From Desulfobacterales bacterium (GTDB lineage: Bacteria; Desulfobacterota; Desulfobacteria; Desulfobacterales; C00003060): 10,952 bases of DNA. Shown here one piece after another: positions 1 to 6,542 of this stretch (positions are counted from its first letter, which is position 1; each line of letters opens with the position of its first letter). A program made the translations under genes and the position numbers. The stretch is taken from NCBI GenBank assembly GCA_030613145.1, contig JAUWMM010000027.1:1-10952 (forward strand), written 5' to 3'. The notes under the pieces are model-generated. The model was not told the DNA's origin and ran no database searches. It saw only the letters and a program-made list of their open reading frames with translations.

Positions 1-72
1 CGCGGAGGCGTACCGAGGTACGTCGCACAAGCAACCCCGCAGTCTTGTCAGCCTCCGGCTGATTGACGCCGA
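1..72. repeat. Dispersed repeat, copy A (window start)
   Basis: Positions 1-42 match 10900-10941 at 40 of 42 bases in the same orientation, and 63-72 match 10943-10952. Copy A has 19 extra bases (44-62) that contain the perfect hairpin TCAGCC-TCC-GGCTGA (48-62). A second dyad, CGTACC-GA-GGTACG (9-22), is shared by both copies. The sequence is GC-rich and non-coding on inspection. The element may continue into 73-175, where the hairpin GTAGCC-AAGAA-GGCTAC (119-135) sits between two near-copies of GGCRAAGTCGGC, but this cannot be tested because copy B is cut by the window end. It lies downstream of tlyA, for which no clear terminator is seen in 1-223. It resembles a REP-type or other multicopy palindromic element; the family is not identified. 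Confidence 0.8.
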
Positions 73-223
73 TTCAGCCGTTCAGCCGTCGCAGCCAGTG
101 CTTTGGCGAAGTCGGCTCGTAGCCAAGAAGGCTACTATGGCAAAGTCGGCGATTGCGGAAAAGGGCCATTTATGGATGGAAACTAGTTGATTGTGGGTCC
201 TTGTACTGAATTGGGAAAAGGCC

Positions 224-958
224 TTATTGGAGATGCATCAGAAATTCCTGATTCCCCTTGGGACCGAGAATAGGGGAGGCTATGACCCCGAGTACGTGGA
301 GATTAAGGTCCTGAAATGCCCTACCAAGGTCATCGATGACAGCCTTATGTTGGGCCGGATCACGAACTACGCCCCCCTTGCCGACCAAGCCTCTTCCTAC
401 CTCGAACTGGGGCTTGACAAGGCAGATGATGCGACCGGGCCGTTTCATGAATTTCAAGACAGCGGGGATCACTATCTTCAGTGAGATAAAGGAGACGTCT
501 ATACAGGTGAGATCCACAGGGCAGGGTAGGGCGCCTGCATCAAGGTGCCGGATGTTGGCCCGTTCAATGACCTTGACCCGGGGGTCGGATCGCAGTTTCC
601 AGTGCAACTGACCGTAGCCCACATCCACTGCTGTAACGTGTTTTGCGCCATGCTTGAGAAGACAATCGGTGAACCCCCCGGTAGAGGCCCCAACATCAAG
701 GCAAGTGAAGCCTGTAACATCAACTTTGAAGGCGCTAAGGGCGGCTTCGAGTTTTATGCCTCCGCGGCTTACATATGGGATATCCCTTCCGGTGATCTTG
801 ATGGCACAATTGACGGGTACCAGACTGCCTGCCTTGGTTATTCTTTCACCATCGACCCATACCTCACCGGCAAGGATCAGCGCCAGAGCGCGATGACGGC
901 TCTGGGCAAGTTTCCTTTCGACCAACAGGACATCCAAACGTTTCCTGGAGGGTTTCAT
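224..958 (-). CDS. tlyA: TlyA family rRNA (cytidine-2'-O)-methyltransferase
   Basis: The 244-residue protein has an N-terminal S4 RNA-binding domain (about residues 7-50, beginning RLDVLLVERKL) and a FtsJ/RrmJ-type Rossmann methyltransferase domain (about 60-244). The SAM-binding motif is DVGASTGGFTDCLL at 88-101. The four residues expected for the K-D-K-E centre of TlyA are all present: K69 in RGGIKL, D154 in CIDVSFIS, K182 in VKPQFEVGR and E238 in GPKGNQEF. Family members 2'-O-methylate cytidines in 23S rRNA (C1920 type) and, in the longer subtype, also 16S rRNA (C1409 type), using SAM in the cytoplasm. This loss is known to confer capreomycin/viomycin resistance in mycobacteria. The protein ends six residues after E238, so the shorter subtype is likely, but this is inferred. 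The ATG start has purine-rich sequence (GGAG, GGGG) upstream. The gene lies 17 bases after the peptidase stop codon on the same strand, so co-transcription is probable. Confidence 0.94.
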   Translation of the reverse strand: MKPSRKRLDVLLVERKLAQSRHRALALILAGEVWVDGERITKAGSLVPVNCAIKITGRDIPYVSRGGIKLEAALSAFKVDVTGFTCLDVGASTGGFTDCLLKHGAKHVTAVDVGYGQLHWKLRSDPRVKVIERANIRHLDAGALPCPVDLTCIDVSFISLKIVIPAVLKFMKRPGRIICLVKPQFEVGRGLVGKGGVVRDPAQHKAVIDDLGRAFQDLNLHVLGVIASPILGPKGNQEFLMHLQ

Positions 959-975
959 AGAACCCCACTACTCCA

Positions 976-2817
976 TCACTCCGTCATTTCCTGATGAACG
1001 GCTGCTCGTTCAAATTTGCTCAGCTGCTCTTCATAATAAGCTCTGTCTTCCGGCTGCATGGCCAAGGCCTGTTTAATGGTCATTATTGCTTTTTTATTCA
1101 ATCCATTTACATGGTAGCTCTCCGCCAGGGTGTCCAGGATATGAGGCGCCGACTTTAAGGCTGCAGCGTGTTGAGCATACACAAGGGCCTTGATAGGCTC
1201 CCGGCATTCAGTCTGTTCGCAGGTGGCATAAAGCCAAGCCAGGTTATTCAAGGATTCTGAATCGCGGGGTGCAAGCTCAATCGATTTTTCATAGGCCTCG
1301 ATAGCCATCACATATTCCTTGTTTTGGTAGTAAATAGAGCCCAGCATGCTGTAGAGCCCGGGATTTATCGGGTTTCGCTTGATTTCTCTGGTCAGGACCT
1401 TTTGGAGAAAGTGTTTGTTTAAAGTCTTTCCCATCTCTCCGAAATTGATTGCATAGCCCGCGTATCCGATACACAACATCCCGCCTATAAAGAGCATTAT
1501 GCTCCTGCGCAATTTTCGGTCGTGCCGGACGATCATGCTTCTGTCGGCTTCGCACTTTTTCAGATAATCGATCCGCTGGCGGATACTGAAATGATGCCAG
1601 CTTGGCCTGTCGTGGCTCCGGCCGCTATAAACAGCGATCTTTTCCAGGGATGAAACGAGCCAGAGGCTGCTCCCCAGGAGATCGAAGGCGTAAAGATCTG
1701 CCTGTCGTTCGCAGTTGCGCATAAAGTATCCAAAAACGTAGCGGAAGTAGATCAACAGAATGCTTGCCATGGCTATCGTTAACAGGATTGATGTCAGGGT
1801 GACTTGTTCGAACTGGATATCGCGTGTGATTGGAAACGACAGATTGCCGTACAAGATTGCATAAAGGATCAAATCAAAGACAGCATAAGACAGCACGATG
1901 AAGCCCAGAAGGAATATAAGGTAAAAGACCAGGTGCTTTTTCTTGATATGGCCGATCTCGTGGGCCATGACGGCGTCGATTTCATTATCATTCAAGATCT
2001 GAAGCAGGCTTTCCGTCACGAGGATATAGCGAAACCTCTTGATCAATCCCATGACCCCGGCTGTCAGCATTTTCCCTTCAAAGATCGGCCAATTCAAAAT
2101 ATTGTTGTACTTCAAGTTGGCCTTTTCGCAGATAGCCTCGATACGTTTACGCTTAAGGCCATCCGGCAAGGGTCGACACCGCCAGAAAAATTTGATCAAA
2201 GAAGGTGCGATAACAACTAGGGCCGCCAGAAAAAACGAAAAGAAAATAACCTGTCCCTCTGGTGTGGCCAGTAGACGTTTTGGGGCGGAAAATGGCAGGA
2301 TATTGATTATGTCCACACCTACCGAGATCATTATCCACGGTAAGATCACGGGAAGACTGAACGAAATATTGGAAAGCACATAAGATCGTCTTGAGAGTTG
2401 GGTCTGAAACAGGGCTTTATAAGATTTGTAGGCCCCTGCCCATATAATGGAAAGGTAGCCTATAAAAAGGCCGATAAACAAGAAGGCGGTCAGACTAGGC
2501 GAGCCTGCAAATAAAGGAATAGTCGTAAGAAAGAATTTCAGGTTTAAGACGTAGATGTTAATCGCAAAAATGATAATGGCTAGGATTGCCTGTCGATTGA
2601 ACACACGGTCGAACTCGCCGTGGAATCCAAAAACACCCCTTGCCTCAATCTTTTTTGAAAGGGCGTTAAAGGCGGCTCTTGTGGTTATTGCAAGTATGCC
2701 CACGCACAACAAGAAGATACCCAGGGTCTCAGAGGGTCCAAGATAGGGGCTTTCCGGAGGGTAATAGGTGGTGTAGATGAGAAGAACTAGAATGAAGTAA
2801 ATAAAATTGCCATACAT
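976..2817 (-). CDS. Membrane M48 zinc metallopeptidase with C-terminal TPR repeats
   Basis: The 613-residue protein is polytopic, with hydrophobic segments near 5-18, 31-48, 76-97, 108-128, 150-172, 188-207, 296-320, 340-362 and 438-456. The zinc-binding motif HEIGH is at 286-290 (catalytic E287), and the third ligand is E370 in the ERQAD motif typical of the M48 (HtpX/Ste24-like) family. A motif resembling the family's HPS..RI segment follows at about 408-419 (HHFSIRQRIDYL). Residues about 485-605 form two to three tetratricopeptide repeats (for example YYQNKEYVMAIEAYEKSIELAP), separated from the protease by a last membrane segment. M48 enzymes act in membrane or envelope protein quality control. 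The TPR tail probably binds substrates or partners; the side of the membrane it faces is not determined. The start ATG at 2817 has AAGG about nine bases upstream. It is the first gene of a likely operon with tlyA. Confidence 0.9.
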   Translation of the reverse strand: MYGNFIYFILVLLIYTTYYPPESPYLGPSETLGIFLLCVGILAITTRAAFNALSKKIEARGVFGFHGEFDRVFNRQAILAIIIFAINIYVLNLKFFLTTIPLFAGSPSLTAFLFIGLFIGYLSIIWAGAYKSYKALFQTQLSRRSYVLSNISFSLPVILPWIMISVGVDIINILPFSAPKRLLATPEGQVIFFSFFLAALVVIAPSLIKFFWRCRPLPDGLKRKRIEAICEKANLKYNNILNWPIFEGKMLTAGVMGLIKRFRYILVTESLLQILNDNEIDAVMAHEIGHIKKKHLVFYLIFLLGFIVLSYAVFDLILYAILYGNLSFPITRDIQFEQVTLTSILLTIAMASILLIYFRYVFGYFMRNCERQADLYAFDLLGSSLWLVSSLEKIAVYSGRSHDRPSWHHFSIRQRIDYLKKCEADRSMIVRHDRKLRRSIMLFIGGMLCIGYAGYAINFGEMGKTLNKHFLQKVLTREIKRNPINPGLYSMLGSIYYQNKEYVMAIEAYEKSIELAPRDSESLNNLAWLYATCEQTECREPIKALVYAQHAAALKSAPHILDTLAESYHVNGLNKKAIMTIKQALAMQPEDRAYYEEQLSKFERAAVHQEMTE

Positions 2818-2900
2818 TGTTTAACCTTGGCCCGTTTGCACAAGTGCTTAAACTTGTTGTAAATGCGGACATTTGTATATTTCCCGTGCCTGTCTGTGAA

Positions 2901-2929
2901 TACATAGTCTTCAGGGCCGGGATTGTCAA
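2901..2929 (-). promoter_or_regulatory. Probable sigma-70 promoter of the peptidase-tlyA operon
   Basis: Read on the minus strand, a perfect -35 box TTGACA (2924-2929) is followed after exactly 17 bases by TATGTA (2901-2906), a partial match to TATAAT. The implied start near 2894 gives a leader of roughly 75 bases before the peptidase start codon at 2817. The prediction rests on consensus match and position only. Confidence 0.5.
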
Positions 2930-3102
2930 GATGCCTCTCCAAAGGCCCCCTTGAGCCTTGCATTAGCCGGCACGGTTTACCCCTGATCCTTTCCTTGCAT
3001 CCCGGAAAGCTAACCTTGCCGAAAAATGTGTTTTGTGATACTAATGCACTGAACTTATCGACCCTAACTAGTGTCCATCAACTCCCCCTTACCCTGGAGG
3101 GA

Positions 3103-3383
3103 GGGGGTTGAGGGAATAAGTGCTAAGTTGTTTTGTTAACGTTCACAGGTGACATTTATGCCGTAGGGATTGTTTTGAAAGATGAACGTCGAACATCGAA
3201 CGTCCAACGTCGAATGAAAAACGAATATCCAATACCGAACATTCAACGGCTATTTCTGTTTCTTCATCTTTTTCCATTCAACATTCGATGTTGGACGTTC
3301 GATGTTCGATGTTCATTTTTTTCAGTAAACCTTCCACAGTCCATCCGGTGCAAAAATAACTTAGCGCTTATGGGGGTTGAGGG
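3103..3383. repeat. MITE-like nested inverted-repeat element with 12-bp flanking direct repeats
   Basis: The outer arms ATAAGTGCTAAGTT (3116-3129) and AACTTAGCGCTTAT (3358-3371) are inverted repeats with 13 of 14 bases paired. The similarity continues inward through a TTTTG/CAAAA stretch. Inside lie two 35-base arms, 3182-3216 and 3282-3316, paired at 33 of 35 positions; both mismatches are G/T and would be G-U wobbles in a plus-strand RNA. The inner arms are built from 7-base units of the form GAACRTC. The 12-mer GGGGGTTGAGGG occurs at 3103-3114 and 3372-3383, one base outside the left outer arm and directly abutting the right one, as a target-site duplication would. No transposase is encoded. 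Left-flanking sequence (3079-3110) is itself a partial palindrome, so the direct repeat could be coincidental. Confidence 0.65.
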
Positions 3384-3445
3384 GAGGGAATTTGGGGTAT
3401 TTCTGGATGGGTACTAACCAAGTGGATGCAATGAATTTTGATACG

Positions 3446-3479
3446 AAAACCCTGTTTCTCACATAGAGAGCGGGGTTTT
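3446..3479 (+). other. Imperfect hairpin upstream of the membrane kinase
   Basis: AAAACCCTGTTTCTC (3446-3460) pairs imperfectly with GAGAGCGGGGTTTT (3466-3479), closing a five-base loop and ending in four T residues. It could be a terminator or attenuator in the kinase leader, or part of a repeat. There is no plus-strand gene before it, so a simple gene-end terminator is unlikely. Confidence 0.35.
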
Positions 3480-3607
3480 ATGGTTTTGAGGCCAACTCAA
3501 CCCGCCTCAGGCCCCCTGGTCTTAAGGAAAGGGCAAACAGGAAGAAAAAGTCGCGGGGGTCAGAAAGGGGAAACCAACCGAAAGATAGCCAAGACGTGGG
3601 AAACTTA

Positions 3608-6235
3608 ATGAGAACAAAAAGACTATATAAGAAAGTGGCAATAACTGCCATAGCCGGTGTGGCGACCATGATCACTGTCATATACATCGCCTATCTATCA
3701 CACAGTAAGTTTAAGAAAAATGTTACTTCCCAGACACAGCATGAGTTGCTGGCAATTGGTAAGGCAATTGCACTTGGGCTGGAGGATTTCATTGCAGAGC
3801 ATTCTAAGGCTCTGAAGATTGTTTCAGGGAATCCACTATTCCAAAAAGAAGTCTATGAAAAAAGGACTTGTGATAGTCCTGAAACCATATTTTGTCCAAT
3901 TAGAAACCTTTATGAAGTCTACAATGAAAGTACAGATGCGCTTACATTATTGGATGCCAATGGCGTTATGTTGTACAGGGAGCCATTCATAGCAGACAAA
4001 ATTGGAATAGACCACTCTAACAAACCGGGTGTCGCATGTATCCTAAGAGAGCACAAGTCATGTATCAGCGAGGTATTTTATAACTATTTTGGCAACCTTG
4101 CCATATCTATATCAGAGCCAATTTTTTACAAAGATAAATTTGCTGGAATTGTCAGGTGGATGATTGAAACCAATACCATTGCTAAGCGTTTTGTTGAACC
4201 GGTCAAGATTGGCAAGAAGGGCTATATTTGGATGTTTGATGATAGAAATACTATTCTTACACATATGAGAAAAGATTTTATTGGAATGTCGGTATTGGAT
4301 GCAGTACGGAAGATTCATAAGGAAAGAGGCGATGTTTTTGATGAAAGCAGGGCGAAAGAGCATATCCGAGAGAAACATGATTATCTCAATAGAGTAAAGG
4401 ATGAGATGGAAGGGTGCGGGATATATGTAAATTGTGTCACCTATGAAAATGACATAGTTGCTTTTAAGAAGGTTTTAGCAGGAAATGTAACCTTTAATTT
4501 GATTATAAGTTTGCCCTATTCTGAAATCATTGGGCCGATTCAAAAACATGGAAGAGAGACATTCGGCCTTGCAGGGCTTGTTGTCTTGCTGTTGGGTACT
4601 GGAGGATTGGTTCTTTTCAGAAGTGAAAAACGAAAGACCAAACTCGAAACAGAAGCCAGGTATTTAAAAGAGATAGCAAATGGAGCAGATGCGCTGCGGC
4701 AAAGCCAGGAGAGATTCAGGCAGATGGCAGCAAATATCAACGAGGTCTTCTGGATGAGTGAGCCTAAATCCTCAAAAATGCTGTATGTTAGTCCTGCTTA
4801 CGAAGATATATGGCAACGCACTGTTAAGATTTTGTACGAAGATCCAAAGAAATGGGTGGAGTATATTCATAAAGATGATCTTGAAATTGTGATGGCCAAT
4901 TGGCAAGAACAGGTAAAGGGTCATTCTACATACGAGGAGTTCAGGATAATATTGCCTGATGGATCAATAAGGTGGATAGCAAATCACGCTTATCCTATCT
5001 TGAATGACAAAGGTCAGGTTACTCGTGTTACAGGTGTCGCGAGAGACATCACAGATCGCAAGCAAGCAGTTGAACAAAAACTGAAAATTGAAGTCCAGTT
5101 CCAAGAGGTTCGAAGAATGGAAACGATAGCTAACTTAGCGGGTGGCATTGCACACGAATTTAACAATGCCTTGGTCGGAGTTTCCGGAAATATTGAACTG
5201 CTTCAAATGGATTTGCCTGATGACGAGAAAATAGATAGATACATTGGTCGAATGAAGGATTCTGCTCATCGAATGGCTAATCTTACAGATCAGTTGCTGG
5301 CCTATTCCAGAGGAGGAAAGTACCAACCAAAAACTATATCTTTGAATGATTTTGCGGAAGACACCTTGTCCCTGATAAAGCACAGCATCGATCCTGCCAT
5401 TCGAGTGGAGACAGATTTACCGCGTGACATTTCTCATGTAGAGGCTGATCTTACCCAGATGCAGATGGTGCTTTCTGCCATATTACACAATTCCGCAGAG
5501 GCCATGAAAGGCGAAGGTCGTATCAGGATCATCACCAGAGATGAGAAGATCGAGGAGGAAATTGCAAAAACCGACCCCGATCTCAAACCCGGCCACTACG
5601 TCAGCCTTACAATCAAGGATGATGGAAAAGGTATGGACGAAGAAACTATAAGTAGAGTATTTGACCCGTTTTTTACCACGAAGTTTCAGGGTCGGGGCAT
5701 GGGCATGGCTGCAGTGTATGGGATTATCAAGAATCACGGCGGCTGGATCTCGATTGGTTCCGAATTGGGCAAAGGGACTGTGGTGCGAATCTACCTGCCT
5801 GCCGTGGCGGTTCAGGCGGAACCGGCAAAAGAGACTAAAAGTGAATTGACCACTTGCACAGGAACCCTACTGGTCATTGAGGATGAAGATGTTGTAATAG
5901 ATGTAATCGGTCCGATGCTAGAGAGGTTGGGTTACTCTATTTTGGTGGCCAAAACCGGCACGGAGGCCATTGAAATTGCCCGGACCTTTGATGGGGATAT
6001 TGACTTGGCTATTCTGGATATTGTTTTACCTGATATGGGGGGAAAGGAGGTGTATCCCCTCATTATGGAAGCAAGGCCAGATATGAAAGTAATCGTTTGT
6101 AGCGGCTATTCCCTGGATGGCCCTGGACAGGAGATTCTGGATGCGGGTGCTCAAGCCTTTATTCAGAAACCGTTTTCGCTTAAAACATTATCGGAGAAGC
6201 TGAAAGAGGTGTTGGGAGGACAAACAGGCAACTGA
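3608..6235 (+). CDS. Membrane-bound hybrid sensor histidine kinase (sensor-PAS-HisKA-HATPase-REC)
   Basis: The 875-residue protein has a first membrane helix at about 10-30, a ~285-residue periplasmic sensor region resembling a double-Cache domain, and a second helix at about 319-337. A short coiled coil leads into a PAS domain (about 366-486, ending in GVARDITDRKQ). The HisKA domain carries the phosphoacceptor H516 in GGIAHEFNN. The HATPase_c domain shows N628 (N box), DDGKGM (671-676), FDPFFTTK (685-692) and a glycine-rich GRGMGMA. The C-terminal receiver (about 753-871) has an acidic pocket in IEDED, phospho-acceptor D804, S832 and K854, so all catalytic positions look intact. No HAMP domain is evident. 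It should autophosphorylate on a periplasmic signal and pass phosphate to its own receiver; the output partner is not in the window. I chose ATG 3608, with GGGA seven bases before it; an in-frame GTG at 3596 adds four residues. Confidence 0.92.
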   Translation: MRTKRLYKKVAITAIAGVATMITVIYIAYLSHSKFKKNVTSQTQHELLAIGKAIALGLEDFIAEHSKALKIVSGNPLFQKEVYEKRTCDSPETIFCPIRNLYEVYNESTDALTLLDANGVMLYREPFIADKIGIDHSNKPGVACILREHKSCISEVFYNYFGNLAISISEPIFYKDKFAGIVRWMIETNTIAKRFVEPVKIGKKGYIWMFDDRNTILTHMRKDFIGMSVLDAVRKIHKERGDVFDESRAKEHIREKHDYLNRVKDEMEGCGIYVNCVTYENDIVAFKKVLAGNVTFNLIISLPYSEIIGPIQKHGRETFGLAGLVVLLLGTGGLVLFRSEKRKTKLETEARYLKEIANGADALRQSQERFRQMAANINEVFWMSEPKSSKMLYVSPAYEDIWQRTVKILYEDPKKWVEYIHKDDLEIVMANWQEQVKGHSTYEEFRIILPDGSIRWIANHAYPILNDKGQVTRVTGVARDITDRKQAVEQKLKIEVQFQEVRRMETIANLAGGIAHEFNNALVGVSGNIELLQMDLPDDEKIDRYIGRMKDSAHRMANLTDQLLAYSRGGKYQPKTISLNDFAEDTLSLIKHSIDPAIRVETDLPRDISHVEADLTQMQMVLSAILHNSAEAMKGEGRIRIITRDEKIEEEIAKTDPDLKPGHYVSLTIKDDGKGMDEETISRVFDPFFTTKFQGRGMGMAAVYGIIKNHGGWISIGSELGKGTVVRIYLPAVAVQAEPAKETKSELTTCTGTLLVIEDEDVVIDVIGPMLERLGYSILVAKTGTEAIEIARTFDGDIDLAILDIVLPDMGGKEVYPLIMEARPDMKVIVCSGYSLDGPGQEILDAGAQAFIQKPFSLKTLSEKLKEVLGGQTGN

Positions 6236-6264
6236 TATTAGCCAAAGATTTATTTGCCAGGAGC

Positions 6265-6301
6265 TGGGTTCAAGCAACCTTGTCTTTTCACCAAGGACCC
6301 A
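6265..6301 (+). terminator. Weak terminator-like hairpin after the first kinase
   Basis: TGGGT (6265-6269) pairs with ACCCA (6297-6301) and CCTTG (6278-6282) pairs with CAAGG (6292-6296), with an eight-base left-side bulge. It begins 29 bases after the stop codon. No T-run follows, so intrinsic termination is doubtful. Confidence 0.3.
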
Positions 6302-6347
6302 ACATGTAGCATGGGCGCCGATTTATGTGGTTTAATTCATGACTAAC

Positions 6348-6446
6348 TATAGCTGCTATTTAGGCAATATGTTGAAAGTGCAAAGTAAAGTATTTTGATA
6401 TCCAAAAACGATCTATTGTATCCTTGTGGTGGCGATGGCGGCAAGT
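6348..6446 (+). repeat. ~100-bp direct repeat, copy 1 (upstream of the multi-PAS kinase)
   Basis: This 99-base segment matches 9621-9721. Both begin TATAGCTGCT and end GGCAAGT. A 45-base core (6363-6407) is identical in the two copies, and an 18-base block (ATCCTTGTGGTGGCGATG) is also identical. The differences are a two-base length change near the start and three small substitution clusters. The core holds TTGAAA (6372-6377) followed after 18 bases by TGATAT, which could be a weak sigma-70 promoter, and a small dyad TTTTG-ATATC-CAAAA. It ends 96 bases before the kinase ATG. It is either a shared regulatory leader or a short mobile element; the sequence alone does not decide. Confidence 0.85.
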
Positions 6447-6481
6447 GATCATCAACTGGAACCTGAACATTCAATGGGGAA

Positions 6482-6523
6482 AAGCCGCGCGATTGAATCC
6501 GTATAGGGCTCTTCACGCGGCTT
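6482..6523 (+). promoter_or_regulatory. Leader hairpin beside the ribosome site of the multi-PAS kinase
   Basis: The perfect 8-bp inverted repeat AAGCCGCG (6482-6489) / CGCGGCTT (6516-6523) encloses 26 bases. It ends nine bases before the Shine-Dalgarno AGAGG (6532-6536), which lies six bases ahead of ATG 6543. The position would permit an effect on translation, but nothing in the sequence shows an alternative fold or a ligand site. Confidence 0.35.
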
Positions 6524-6542
6524 CGTCCAATAGAGGTACACC

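Larger units (their letters stand above)
2818..3607. other. Divergent intergenic spacer, 790 bases
   Basis: The spacer separates the minus-strand operon from the plus-strand kinase. It holds the operon promoter (2901-2929), a MITE-like element (3103-3383) and a hairpin (3446-3479). The stretches 2930-3070 and 3480-3607 show nothing recognisable apart from a short dyad TGAGGC/GCCTCA near 3486-3508 and a purine-rich run at 3520-3590. No convincing promoter for the kinase was found by eye. Short frames here lack codon structure, and the 3133-3417 frame reads through the palindromic repeat, so I do not treat any as genes. Confidence 0.6.
6236..6542. other. Spacer between the two kinase genes, 307 bases
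   Basis: It contains a bipartite hairpin just after the first kinase (6265-6301), the first copy of a ~100-bp repeat (6348-6446) and a hairpin next to the second kinase's ribosome site (6482-6523). The size and content suggest that the second kinase has its own control region and is not simply co-transcribed. A 36-codon minus-strand frame (6360-6470) crosses the repeat but has no ribosome site that I can support. Confidence 0.55.

Noticed and set aside
545..994. 149-codon plus-strand frame opposite tlyA
   Set aside because: It lies wholly on the antisense strand of tlyA, whose domains and catalytic residues are intact, and has no recognisable features.
3103..3383. CRISPR array, from the repeated 7-base units
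   Set aside because: Units are contiguous with no spacers and form two inverted arms, and no cas genes are present.
3133..3417. 94-codon plus-strand frame in the divergent spacer (DERRTSNVQRRMKNE...)
   Set aside because: The translation is produced by the heptameric inverted repeat; the two arms, not a protein, explain its composition.
6360..6470. 36-codon minus-strand frame over repeat copy 1 as a small protein or toxin
   Set aside because: There is no ribosome site, and the differences from copy 2 are mainly non-synonymous by my count, giving no sign of selection for protein.
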